This document shows positions 9,201 through 19,872 of a stretch of DNA of 64,000 nucleotides, piece after piece. The stretch's first letter is position 1. Each line of letters starts with the position of its first letter. The DNA comes from Arthrobacter sp. StoSoilB5. Lineage in GTDB: Bacteria > Actinomycetota > Actinomycetes > Actinomycetales > Micrococcaceae. Under the pieces are notes generated by a model. It worked only from the letters and a program-made list of their open reading frames with translations, did not search any database and was not told the origin of the DNA. The position numbers and the translations under genes were made by a program. Location: assembly GCF_019977235.1 (NCBI RefSeq), contig NZ_AP024646.1:1550001-1614000 (forward strand), given 5' to 3'.

Positions 9201-10732
9201 GGCTGAACGAACTGGCAACCACCTACGATTTTTCCAAGTTGCCAAACCCGCGCACGGACGAGCGACTCCTCCTGGGCGTGGCCGATGACCCCGCACACCA
9301 AGACCAGCCCACCGTGTTCTACGAACCGGACAAGGATGGCAACATGGCCGTCTACGGAACGGGTGGTTCGGGTAAGTCAGCTGCGCTGCGGGGAATCGCG
9401 ATCGCCGCCGCCGTCACACCCCGCGGTGGTCCTGTCCACGTGTACGGCATCGACTGCGGTTCCTCCGGCCTGAAAATGCTCGACGGCCTTCCGCACGTGG
9501 GCGAGGTCATCAGCGGCGACGACGTCGAGCGGGTTGGCCGCCTTCTGCGCTGGCTGAAGGACGTCGCCGATGACCGCGCCGCGCGTTTTGCCGAGGTCCG
9601 GGCCTCCACCATTGTTGAATACCGGCAACTCGCAAACCGTTCGGACGAAAAGCGTATTTTCGTCCTGGTGGACGGCATGTCCTCCTTCCGTGAAGGCTAT
9701 GAGTACAGCAACCTGTCCGCACTGTGGGACATCTTCCTCCAGTTGGCTACGGACGGACGTCCCCTGGGTATCCACTTGGTGGTGAGCGGCGACCGCACCA
9801 ACTCTGTCCCGGCGTCGCTCCTTGCCTCGATCCAAAAGCGGTTGGTCCTGCGCCTGAGCTCCGAAGACGATTACATGACCCTCGATGTGCCAAAGGACGT
9901 CCTCAACGCAGCCTCGCCTCCCGGCCGCGGTTTGCTGGACGGCCTGGAGGTCCAACTGGCCGTGCTGGGCGGCAACTCCAACCTGGCGCTGCAGGCCCGC
10001 GAAGTGTCCAAGCTCAGCCAGGCCATGGTGCGCCAAGGTCTGGAGCAGGCGCCACAGATCCAGCGGCTGCCGGAACTCGTGGACTTGGATATCCTGCCCA
10101 CCGGTGCCCCGGACAGCCCTGTTATTGGTGTGGACGACGAGACACTGGGGTCGGCGACCATTGCCGCCAAGGGTTCGCTCCTGCTCGCTGGGCCGCCGGG
10201 TGCCGGACGCACAGTCGCCCTGGTCACGTTGGCATACGCCCTGCGGCGGTCCAACCCGCGGACGGATCTTATCTACATCGGATCACGCCGGTCTGCGGTT
10301 GCCTCAATGAACATCTGGAGCAGGTCCCTGGTGGGACCCGACGAGGTCTCGGATGTGGTGGATGACCTCATCGACAAAGCCACGGACAACCCGGGCAGTA
10401 TGGCTATCTTCATCGAGGGCCTGACCGAGTTCACGGACACGCTGGCAGAATCGGGCGTGGGACGGTTGGTAACGGCTGCCATCAAAGCCGATCAATGGGT
10501 TGTCGGCGAATCCGAAACGTCCACGTGGTCCCAGGCATGGTCCTTGGCCCAGCCCTTCAAATCGGGCAGGCGTGGACTGTTGCTCAACCCTGGAGATGTG
10601 GAAGGGGACACCCTCCTCAACACGTCCCTGGGCCGCATCAGCAAGGACTTCATCCCCGGGCGCGGATACATCGTGGGACGTGGAAAGGTACGCAAGCTGC
10701 AGATCGCCATGCCGCCGGAGAACCGCAGCTAG
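6272..10732 (+). CDS. EccC/EssC-like FtsK/SpoIIIE ATPase with N-terminal ubiquitin-like (YukD-type) and FHA domains
   Basis: 1486 residues. Order of parts: a small beta-rich ubiquitin-like domain (1-92); an FHA domain (about 108-200; YIGRDRDADI, SKRHARI, NSANG); two membrane segments (about 250-288); and three FtsK-type ATPase modules. Module 1 has a canonical Walker A (GGTTGAGKS, Lys710), the DYKGG motif and Walker B LIIIVDEF. Module 2 has GTGGSGKS (Lys1035) and IFVLVDGM. Module 3 has GPPGAGRT with Arg1313 where Lys is expected. This is the architecture of the membrane motor of type VII secretion systems; Firmicutes EssC also carries FHA domains and works with the separate ubiquitin-like YukD/EsaB. 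The motor family is secure; secretion of any given substrate is inferred. Confidence 0.92.
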   Translation: MKFRLTLRRDPAEAKDLAVTVDGRATVADIATELWAADPARKGTEPPSNLSISVDEAFVGGGLSGHVLRPSDNLLESGLRPGSKVSLAQVSEHPASNGNGGTNGQNRGPAAATLRVMSGPDVGREFSLPFGTSYIGRDRDADIRLSDPLTSKRHARITVGETVEIVDTNSANGLLMEGLPVTRATLESSDTVTLGDTTVGVVSLSRNHGGGPSSPLVDFNRSPRVLPRFESPKRVPPAGPKRPEHQPFPYIMLIAPLLMGGVLFAFTQNLLSVLFMAMMPLFIVGHYVDHKMQGKRQAKEGHKQFQASMLAFREDIDRQQNIERAVRLQEAPSVSDTVDAIYKLGPLLWTNRPEHQHFLGVRFGLGSAPSRIQFEEPGANETEPRYMREIQQCLQQVRVIDGVPIVSQLRTSGSFGVAGDRSVVDDVARGMVLQLVGLHSPAEMVLAALTSARSRERWDWLQWLPHVGSGHSPLSGDHLAAGPAAGASLLSRLEDLVEQREAQAKEPGPQPRPALKDEHEEIPGPVLPAVLVVVEDDAPVDRGRLTRLVERGPDFGVHVMWVAANVQSLPAGCRDFLSVDGDHGTTTGQVRLGRHTYPVSCESLDAGLATQLARMMSPLVDVGNPLEDDSDLPRAVSYATLIGKELMDNPHAVAERWQENNSVHATAVPNRKDNGSLRALVGSKGVEPFYLDLKNEGPHALVGGTTGAGKSEFLQSWVMGMAAAYSPDRVSFLFVDYKGGAAFADCLHLPHTVGLVTDLSPHLVRRALTSLRAELHYRERLLNRKKAKDLLALQREADPEAPPYLIIIVDEFAALATEVPEFVDGVVDVAARGRSLGLHLILATQRPAGVIKDNLRANTNLRVALRMADEVDAVDILGVPTAAYFDPSIPGRGAAKTGPGRIQGFQTGYAGGWTTDKPQRPRIDIVEMSFGSGPSWEPPPVAAVEEEPAGPNDIARMTTNIIRAADVLAVEPPRKPWLNELATTYDFSKLPNPRTDERLLLGVADDPAHQDQPTVFYEPDKDGNMAVYGTGGSGKSAALRGIAIAAAVTPRGGPVHVYGIDCGSSGLKMLDGLPHVGEVISGDDVERVGRLLRWLKDVADDRAARFAEVRASTIVEYRQLANRSDEKRIFVLVDGMSSFREGYEYSNLSALWDIFLQLATDGRPLGIHLVVSGDRTNSVPASLLASIQKRLVLRLSSEDDYMTLDVPKDVLNAASPPGRGLLDGLEVQLAVLGGNSNLALQAREVSKLSQAMVRQGLEQAPQIQRLPELVDLDILPTGAPDSPVIGVDDETLGSATIAAKGSLLLAGPPGAGRTVALVTLAYALRRSNPRTDLIYIGSRRSAVASMNIWSRSLVGPDEVSDVVDDLIDKATDNPGSMAIFIEGLTEFTDTLAESGVGRLVTAAIKADQWVVGESETSTWSQAWSLAQPFKSGRRGLLLNPGDVEGDTLLNTSLGRISKDFIPGRGYIVGRGKVRKLQIAMPPENRS

Positions 10733-10761
10733 GAATCGGCTGGCATGGGCTCTCATCCTGA

Positions 10762-13907
<3,146 letters not shown>

Positions 13908-13917
13908 TCAACACCCT

Positions 13918-15132
13918 GTGCCCGTGATCAAGACCCTTGCCATCGCCAACTACCGGTCCATCCGCGATCTCGCGATTGAGCTGCATGGCTTGGACGTGGT
14001 CACAGGGGCCAACGGCAGCGGCAAGTCCTCCCTCTACCGTGCGCTGCGCCTGCTGGCCGAATGTGCAGGGGGTGACTCCGGAAATGTGGTGGGCTCGTTG
14101 GCCAGGGATGGCGGGTTGGCGTCCACACTCTGGGCTGGCCCGGAGTCGATCAGCGAGGCGATGCGGCGAGGCGAAGTTCCTGTCCAAGGTACGGTCCGCC
14201 GGGACTCCGTCAACCTGAAACTGGGGTATTCCGGGGACGACTTCGGTTACCTCGTGGACTTGGGAATGCCCGTGTCCAGTGGCGCCGGATTCGACCAGGA
14301 AACAGGCAGGGCCCGTCCTTCTGCTTTTAGCCTGGATCCCGAGATCAAGCGCGAACAGATCTTTTCCGGACCAGTAGCAAGGCCAGGTTCCCTGTTGGTG
14401 GATCGCAAAGGAAGCCTTGCGAAGCTCCGGGGCGCTGACGGGGACTGGACTGAGCTTTCGCGGCGGCTGGACACCTTCCAGAGCATGCTGACGGAGGTTT
14501 CGGACCAGGACCGGGCACCTGAAGTACTCCGGGTTCGGGACTCAGTGCGTTCCTGGCGGTTCTACGATCACTTCCGGACAGATGCGGAAGCACCCGCCCG
14601 GCAAGCCCAGCTCGGCACCCGCACTCCCGTGCTGCACCACAGCGGGAAGGACCTGGCTGCGGCCCTGCAGACCATGCGTGAAGTGGGATTTGAGCGTCAG
14701 TTGGATGCCGCCGTCGATCACGCTTTTCCGGGGAGCCACCTCGGGATCGCCGTGAGCGACGGCCGCTTCAGCGTGGAGTTGCGGCAGCCTGGCATGCTGC
14801 GGCCCATGAAGGCAGCCGAACTCTCGGATGGAACGTTGCGGTTCCTGCTGCTGACCGCCGCATTGCTCACTCCGCGGCCGCCGGAATTGATGGTCCTCAA
14901 CGAACCCGAGACGAGCCTCCACGTCGATCTGATGCCGGCACTGGCTGGACTCATCGTCCAAGCCAGTGCCAACAGCCAGATGATCGTGGTGACACACTCC
15001 GAATCACTGCTCGGGGCGCTCCGGGAAAGTGGAGCGGCCCACGAGCACGAGCTCTACAAGGACTTGGGCGAGACCAGGATCAAGGGACTCGGTTCCTTGG
15101 AAGGCCCGTTGTGGAGTTGGCCCAAGCGCTGA
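13918..15132 (+). CDS. AAA-family ATPase (RecF/OLD-like predicted ATPase)
   Basis: 404 residues starting at GTG 13918 (a second GTG at 13924 is equally plausible). The N-terminus reads like SMC/RecF-type ATPases (IKTLAIANYRSI), followed by Walker A GANGSGKSS near residue 34. The C-terminal half carries a signature-like LSDGTLRFLLL, Walker B LMVLNEPETSLHVD and a switch His in IVVTHSESLL. No nuclease (TOPRIM) domain is visible, so it is an ATPase-only relative of OLD proteins. These proteins are widespread and mostly uncharacterised. It lies 10 bases after the phosphatase gene and converges on the monooxygenase gene. Confidence 0.85.
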   Translation: MPVIKTLAIANYRSIRDLAIELHGLDVVTGANGSGKSSLYRALRLLAECAGGDSGNVVGSLARDGGLASTLWAGPESISEAMRRGEVPVQGTVRRDSVNLKLGYSGDDFGYLVDLGMPVSSGAGFDQETGRARPSAFSLDPEIKREQIFSGPVARPGSLLVDRKGSLAKLRGADGDWTELSRRLDTFQSMLTEVSDQDRAPEVLRVRDSVRSWRFYDHFRTDAEAPARQAQLGTRTPVLHHSGKDLAAALQTMREVGFERQLDAAVDHAFPGSHLGIAVSDGRFSVELRQPGMLRPMKAAELSDGTLRFLLLTAALLTPRPPELMVLNEPETSLHVDLMPALAGLIVQASANSQMIVVTHSESLLGALRESGAAHEHELYKDLGETRIKGLGSLEGPLWSWPKR

Positions 15133-15162
15133 CCACGAACCACGAAATCCGGTATTCGGCCA

Positions 15163-16530
15163 TCAGAACGCCGAGCCGATGGAGGTAAGCTGCTGTGCCG
15201 CAGAACCTGCAAAGCGGTTCTCAGGCCGTGCAAGCCCGTAGTGCCCGCGCAGCGTAGACGCCATGTATTCGGTGCGGAACAGCCCACGCTGGTGAAGGAT
15301 CGGCACTACCTGGTCCACGAAGGTCTCCAAACCGGAGGGGAGAACGGGCGGCATGATGTTGAAGCCGTCAGCCGCCCCTGCCTGAAACCAGTCCTGGATG
15401 GCATCGGCCACTTGCTCGGGCGTGCCAGAGAAAGTGCGGTGGCCACGCCCGCCACCCAAGCGACCGATCAGCTGCCGGACCGTGAGCTGCTCGCGGCGGG
15501 CAAGCTCCACGATCAACGTATAGCGACTCTTGGCGCCTTCGATGTCATCCTCAGACGGAAGATCAGCCGGCAACTGCCGGTCCAGCGGGAGATCCCCGGG
15601 TGCCACATGCAGGGTCCTTGCCAGTTGTTCGCGGGCGTATTCAGGCTTGATGAGCTCATCGAGTTCACGCTCCAGCTTCAGTGCTTCTGCCTCCGTGGAA
15701 CCAATCACGGGGACGATGCCGGGCAGGATCTTGATGCCCTCGGGATCCCGTCCCGCCGCCAGGGTGCGAGCCTTCAGGTCAGCGTAGAAAGCCTGCGCAT
15801 CCTCCACTGTCTGGTGGGCTGTGAACACGGCCTCGGCGTACTGGGCGGCGAGCTTCTTGCCGTCCTCTGAGGACCCCGCCTGCACGATCAGCGGGTGGCC
15901 CTGCGGGGAACGCGGGACGTTCAGGGGACCACGGACGCGGAAATGCTTGCCTTCGTGCTCAATGGCCCGGATCTTGTGGGCATCCCCCCACACTCCTTCG
16001 GCCTTGTCAGCAAGTACTGCTTCGTCCTCCCAGCTGTCCCACAGCTTCTGGGCTACCTCGATGAACTCGGCCGCCCGCTCGTAACGGACCGCATGTGCCG
16101 GCTGGTCATCGACGCCGAAGTTTCGCGCCGCGTCCGGCCCCGCCGTCGTGACGACGTTCCAACCGGCGCGACCCCCGCTGACCCAGTCCACTGACGCGAA
16201 GCGCCGTGCCAGATTGAAGGGGTCGTTGTAGGTGGTGGAGGCCGTGGCGATCAGGCCGATCTTTTGCGTTGCCGCGGCGATGGCGGTCAGCAGCACCGTG
16301 GGTTCCAACTTGCCGGCAGGGCGACGGCCCACCTCGCCGAAGAGGACAGGGGAGTCCGCGAAGAAGATGGAATCCAGCTTTCCGCGTTCCGCCGTGCGGG
16401 CCAGGTGCTGGTAGTGCTCCACCTTGGTGGATGCGAAAGGATCACTTTCCGGCAGGCGCCAGGAGGCCTCGTGATGGCCGGTGCTCATCAGGAAGGCGTT
16501 GAGGTGGAGTTGGCGTTGTGGGGTGGACAT
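15163..16530 (-). CDS. LLM-class flavin-dependent monooxygenase (NtaA/SnaA/DszA family)
   Basis: 455 residues. Members are FMNH2-dependent two-component monooxygenases acting on sulfonates, sulfones, nitrilotriacetate and similar compounds. The N-terminus (LHLNAFLMSTGHHEASWR), the FFADSPVLFG segment and the DWVSGGRAGWNVVTT motif are typical of this subgroup. ATG 16530 is preceded by AAGGAGA at good spacing; upstream in-frame codons lack support. It is the last gene of the minus-strand operon behind the SsuABC-like importer, which together with the Cys-rich leader argues for oxygenolytic release of sulfite from an organosulfur compound. The exact substrate is unknown, and no flavin reductase is encoded nearby. 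Confidence 0.92.
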   Translation of the reverse strand: MSTPQRQLHLNAFLMSTGHHEASWRLPESDPFASTKVEHYQHLARTAERGKLDSIFFADSPVLFGEVGRRPAGKLEPTVLLTAIAAATQKIGLIATASTTYNDPFNLARRFASVDWVSGGRAGWNVVTTAGPDAARNFGVDDQPAHAVRYERAAEFIEVAQKLWDSWEDEAVLADKAEGVWGDAHKIRAIEHEGKHFRVRGPLNVPRSPQGHPLIVQAGSSEDGKKLAAQYAEAVFTAHQTVEDAQAFYADLKARTLAAGRDPEGIKILPGIVPVIGSTEAEALKLERELDELIKPEYAREQLARTLHVAPGDLPLDRQLPADLPSEDDIEGAKSRYTLIVELARREQLTVRQLIGRLGGGRGHRTFSGTPEQVADAIQDWFQAGAADGFNIMPPVLPSGLETFVDQVVPILHQRGLFRTEYMASTLRGHYGLARPENRFAGSAAQQLTSIGSAF

Positions 16531-16582
16531 GGGTTTCTCCTTGATTTCTGGTGAGGGGATGGGACTCGGTGAGGATGGGGTT

Positions 16583-17326
16583 TCAGGCAGCAACGTGGAC
16601 GCCGAGGGCAGAGAGCAGCTCGCCCCTCAGCGATGAACGCTCGACGCCGGTTCCGGCCTCGCGCTCCAGAGCGACGCGGCCGTCTTGGAGGACGATCACG
16701 CGATCGGCCAAGGTGATGGCCTCGTCGACGTCGTGGGTGACGAGCAGGACGGCGGGGCGATGCGCGGCCACGAGTTCCTTCAACAGCGCGTGCATCTTCA
16801 GGCGGGTCAGGGCGTCGAGGGCGCCGAACGGTTCATCGGCAAGAAGCAGCCGGGGCTCCCGCACCAGCGACCTCGCCAAGGCGACGCGCTGCTGCTCACC
16901 TCCCGACAGCTCGTGCGGCCAGGCCTTTTCGCGGCCAGCGAGTCCCACCTCGGCGAGTGCACGGCGTCCGCGGAAATCGGCGTCGTGATCCCCGAGGCCC
17001 AAAGTGACGTTGCCCAGGACGGTGTCCCAGGGGAGGAGCCTCGAGTCCTGGAACACCACTGACACCTGGTCGGGGACCTTGACGATCCCACTGCCGCGGA
17101 CGTCGCGGTCCAGTCCGGCAAGAGCGCGGAGCAATGTACTCTTACCGCAGCCGCTGGGGCCGAGCAGGGCGACGAACTCGCCAGGAGCAATGTCCAGGTC
17201 CACGCCGTTGAGCACGCCCTTGGGGCCGAAGCTTCGGATGAGGTTACGTACGGAGACCTCGTGGGAAGGTCCCGTGCGCGGTTGGGCTCCCTGCGAGACA
17301 CTCAGCCCGCCAGCGTGCGTTGCCAT
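16583..17326 (-). CDS. ABC transporter ATP-binding protein, sulfonate/taurine type (SsuB-like)
   Basis: 247 residues. Energises the adjacent permease. Walker A GPSGCGKST, Q-loop VVFQDSRLLPW, ABC signature LSGGEQQRVALARSL, Walker B LLLADEPFGALD and the His switch LLVTHDVDEA are all intact. The length fits SsuB/TauB. ATG 17326 lies inside the 3' end of the permease gene (25-base overlap); the open frame further upstream runs across the permease and is not coding. Substrate specificity is inferred from the neighbouring monooxygenase and binding protein. Confidence 0.95.
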   Translation of the reverse strand: MATHAGGLSVSQGAQPRTGPSHEVSVRNLIRSFGPKGVLNGVDLDIAPGEFVALLGPSGCGKSTLLRALAGLDRDVRGSGIVKVPDQVSVVFQDSRLLPWDTVLGNVTLGLGDHDADFRGRRALAEVGLAGREKAWPHELSGGEQQRVALARSLVREPRLLLADEPFGALDALTRLKMHALLKELVAAHRPAVLLVTHDVDEAITLADRVIVLQDGRVALEREAGTGVERSSLRGELLSALGVHVAA

Positions 17327-18267
17327 GACAATGCCTTTCGTTCCAGGAGCCGGACGGCTGCGTCGGAAAGCAGGCCCAGGACGCCGTAGACGGCAAGGCC
17401 CAGGACGATGATGTTGGTTTGGCCGTACGTGCGGGCGAGCTCCATCATGTAGCCGATGCCGCTGGTGGAATTGATCTGCTCCACCACCACCAAGGACACC
17501 CATGCGCCAGTGACGGCGAAGCGAAGGCCCAGGAAGAATCCGGGCAGCGCTCCAGGGAGCACCACGCGGCGGATGAACCCGGACCGGGTTAGCCCCACGG
17601 TCTGTGCCAACTCGACGTATCGCAGGTCGATACCGCGCAGTCCGGCGTGCGTTTGCAGGTAAATGGGCACGAACACCCCCAACGTGATAGTCAGGACCTT
17701 CATGGTTTCGTCGATGCCGAACCACAGGATCAGCAGGGGGATCAAGGCCAGGCCGGGGATGGCGCGCTTGATTTGCACAGGACCATCGATCAACGCCTCT
17801 CCCACGCGGCTCAGTCCAGCCAGTAGTGCCAGCAGGGCTCCCACCACAATCCCGAACAACAGCCCCAAACCTGCACGCTGGGCAGAGATTGCAAGATTTT
17901 CCTGGAGTCGGCCGTCCGCGATCAGCTCGCCCGCCGTGGACACCACGGTCCACGGCTCGGACAAGATCCGCGGATCCAGCAGGCCGGTGGCCGACGCCGC
18001 AGCCCACAACACGATCAGCGCGACGGGACCCACCAAACCGGCCAGGCGGCGTCTTGGTCCAGGACCCAGGCGGCGGCTCGTGGGCCGCACATCCGGCCGG
18101 CCGCTGAGGGCGGGGTCAAGATGAGGTTCGACGCCCAGATGAGGTTCGACACCCAGATGAGGTTCGACGGCGGCACCCGGGTGGGTGCCGGCGTCGCGCG
18201 TTGGTGGGGGAGCCGTGCGGGCGCGGGCGGTAGCGGCAGACGCGCGCTGGGCAGCAGTGGTTGTCAT
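17302..18267 (-). CDS. ABC transporter permease, sulfonate type (SsuC-like)
   Basis: 321 residues. An Ala/Pro/Thr-rich N-terminal tail of ~75 residues, containing a threefold VEPHLG repeat, precedes about six membrane helices of the BPD_transp_1 fold. The cytoplasmic loop GIDLRYVELAQTVGLTRSGF matches the EAA-type contact site for the ATPase. The start ATG is 2 bases after the binding-protein stop and the 3' end overlaps the ATPase gene, indicating one transcript. The extended N-terminus is unusual for SsuC (typically about 260 residues). Confidence 0.93.
   Translation of the reverse strand: MTTTAAQRASAATARARTAPPPTRDAGTHPGAAVEPHLGVEPHLGVEPHLDPALSGRPDVRPTSRRLGPGPRRRLAGLVGPVALIVLWAAASATGLLDPRILSEPWTVVSTAGELIADGRLQENLAISAQRAGLGLLFGIVVGALLALLAGLSRVGEALIDGPVQIKRAIPGLALIPLLILWFGIDETMKVLTITLGVFVPIYLQTHAGLRGIDLRYVELAQTVGLTRSGFIRRVVLPGALPGFFLGLRFAVTGAWVSLVVVEQINSTSGIGYMMELARTYGQTNIIVLGLAVYGVLGLLSDAAVRLLERKALSWQRTLAG
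18120..18169 (-). repeat. 18-bp tandem repeat, three copies (VEPHLG)
   Basis: Three near-identical 18-base units in the 5' part of the permease gene encode VEPHLG, VEPHLG and VEPHLD on the minus strand. They are in frame and lie in the cytoplasmic N-terminal tail before the first membrane helix. Confidence 0.85.
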
Positions 18268-18269
18268 GG

Positions 18270-19388
18270 CTAGGCACCCCCTGCCGCGGCGTAGGCCGTG
18301 CCGGCGATAGCCTCGAACCGCAGGTCATACAGCTTTGCAGCGTCCAGTTTGGGCTTCTTCTGCTCGCGTGCCAGCAGGTCGATGGTTTGCTGGTGGCGGG
18401 CAATGGCCTCCGTCCACGAGGTAGGGAGATCGCGCTCGCCCGCGGCATCGATCAGGTACTGGCCGTCCTCGCGGGAGAGCCCCTGATTCTTGACGTAGTA
18501 GCCCTCAAGCCATTCTTTGGGGTGGTCTTGGATCCACCGCTGTGCCTGTCCCCACAGGCCCACATACTCCGCAAGTGCGGCAGCCTTGGCCGGATCTTCC
18601 AAGACCTTGGCCGGCGCATACAGGTGACCGGGGTCGTCGCGGAGGCCGTGCCGGAGGGTGGTTCCGCCGTCGGCACCGTATTTGGCCAGGTATCGCTTGA
18701 TTTGAACGCCTCCCAGTGGGGCAGCATCAACCTGCTTGCTGGACAGGGCCGTGGAATACGTGTCCCCGGTGCTGGGCAGTTCCACGAGCTTGACGTCTTT
18801 TTGTTCCAAGCCCGCCTTTTCCAGGATGCGCAGGACCAAAGCGCCTTGGGCCTGCCCGGGGCTGTAGGCGATCTTCTTGCCACGGAGGCCTTGGAGTTCC
18901 GTAATCCCGGCGCCGGGGGCCACACCCAATTCATAGAGTGGGTGGTTCACGGCGTCTTTGCGGTAGACGCTCGCAATGATCCGGACATCCAGGCCTGTCC
19001 ACGTGGCATGGATAGGAGGTATGTCGGCCACCGAGCCAACATCCAGGGCGTTGGCCCGGAACGCTTCGGTAGTGGCCGGCCCGCCGGAAATGTTGGCAAA
19101 CTTCACCGGGAAGCTGAGCTTCTTGTCCAGGCCGGAGAGTTCCAAGGCAACCTGTACCGTGGGGTCGCCCACTACCAGCGTGGTTCCTTCCGGGACAGCG
19201 GTGGCCAGCGGTGCCGTGACCTGCGCGGCCTGCGTGGATTCGCCACCAGCCGTTGCCGGACCGCCGCAGGCAGTCAACAGGCCGAGGGCGGGGAGGGCGA
19301 TGAAGGCGCCGAGGACTTGGCGGCGGTTGGGTGCTGTGTGTCGATGATGGGTGTTGATCCGTGTTCGAACGCGGGGGGACGCGGACAT
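18270..19388 (-). CDS. ABC transporter substrate-binding lipoprotein, sulfonate/aliphatic sulfonate type (SsuA-like)
   Basis: 372 residues. The N-terminus has a basic stretch (NRRQ), a hydrophobic core and a lipobox ending LLTAC with Cys41 as the lipidation site. The mature part resembles periplasmic binding proteins of the SsuA/TauA/NMT1 group (LVVGDPTVQVALELSGL, LRGKKIAYSPGQAQGAL). ATG 19388 follows a GAAAGG Shine-Dalgarno; the frame stays open far upstream, but that stretch contains the out-of-frame leader peptide and is not coding in this frame. First structural gene of the sulfur-acquisition operon. Confidence 0.93.
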   Translation of the reverse strand: MSASPRVRTRINTHHRHTAPNRRQVLGAFIALPALGLLTACGGPATAGGESTQAAQVTAPLATAVPEGTTLVVGDPTVQVALELSGLDKKLSFPVKFANISGGPATTEAFRANALDVGSVADIPPIHATWTGLDVRIIASVYRKDAVNHPLYELGVAPGAGITELQGLRGKKIAYSPGQAQGALVLRILEKAGLEQKDVKLVELPSTGDTYSTALSSKQVDAAPLGGVQIKRYLAKYGADGGTTLRHGLRDDPGHLYAPAKVLEDPAKAAALAEYVGLWGQAQRWIQDHPKEWLEGYYVKNQGLSREDGQYLIDAAGERDLPTSWTEAIARHQQTIDLLAREQKKPKLDAAKLYDLRFEAIAGTAYAAAGGA

Positions 19389-19465
19389 GTAAAGCCTTTC
19401 AGGTGCGGGTGGGTCGCCGCAGCCCGGAGCCAATGGCTTAAACGGGCGGCGGTGGTGCGAATCGC

Positions 19466-19531
19466 TTATTTCTGAAGGCAGGACGGACAGCAGGTGCGAG
19501 CCTGCGTCGCGTTGAAGTGGGCCTGGGGCAT
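19466..19531 (-). CDS. Cys-rich leader peptide, putative cysteine-responsive attenuator
   Basis: A 21-codon open reading frame with a strong AGGAGG Shine-Dalgarno four bases before ATG 19531 and a TAA stop, located 77 bases before the start of the SsuA-like gene on the same strand. It contains the core TCCPSC, with Cys codons at positions 14, 15 and 18 out of 21. Short ORFs with clustered Cys codons upstream of sulfur-assimilation genes act as cysteine-sensing attenuators in mycobacteria. Here ribosome stalling when Cys-tRNA is scarce could raise expression of the sulfonate operon. It is out of frame with the SsuA-like gene, so it is not an N-terminal extension of it. A mutually exclusive RNA fold could not be established by eye. 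Confidence 0.8.
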   Translation of the reverse strand: MPQAHFNATQARTCCPSCLQK

Positions 19532-19604
19532 CGTTCCTCCTGTTCTGTATGTCCGAGTGGTTTGTCTTTCCGAGCTTGTTTAGCGCAGTGAAGGGCAATG
19601 TGCG

Positions 19605-19620
19605 GTTGCCGTGTGGCAAC
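19605..19620. promoter_or_regulatory. Perfect inverted repeat upstream of the Cys leader
   Basis: GTTGCC and GGCAAC flank a 4-base spacer, about 75 bases upstream of the leader-peptide start. The size and position fit a dimeric repressor or activator site for the sulfur operon. Which protein binds is unknown, and no regulator gene lies next to the operon. Confidence 0.4.
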
Positions 19621-19872
19621 TCAAGCACGGTCGCAGCACCCTTCGCCAGCGCTTCGACACGTGCCCGCAACAGCGGGAAACCGGGCTTCACGGCACGCCA
19701 CAGGACTCAATCCAGCGCCACAGAAGGCAACACAAAAGCAGCCCAGTGGCGACTGCCACCATCAACGTGACGCAACAATCCGCCGTCGGGAATTCTGCGG
19801 CCGACTGATAGTTCGGTCACGGAAAGGGCTGTTTGGCGTCCGTGGCGGTACCGACGCCACTACCATTGATAA
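19621..19872. other. Intergenic region between the sulfonate operon leader and a GNAT gene
   Basis: The full gap between the leader peptide and the GNAT gene is 341 bases (19532-19872). Apart from the inverted repeat at 19605 and a TACCAT hexamer at 19861 that could be the -10 of a leaderless GNAT transcript, I see no gene, repeat or structured RNA here. It must contain divergent promoters, but no clear -35/-10 pair for the minus-strand operon was identified. Confidence 0.5.

Noticed and set aside
17327..18007. Upstream extension of the SsuB-like gene
   Set aside because: The frame overlaps the whole permease gene; the ATG at 17326 gives a standard-length ATPase.
19389..19691. N-terminal extension of the SsuA-like protein through an upstream open frame
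   Set aside because: A lipoprotein signal and Shine-Dalgarno fix the start at 19388, and the upstream stretch instead encodes the Cys leader in another frame.
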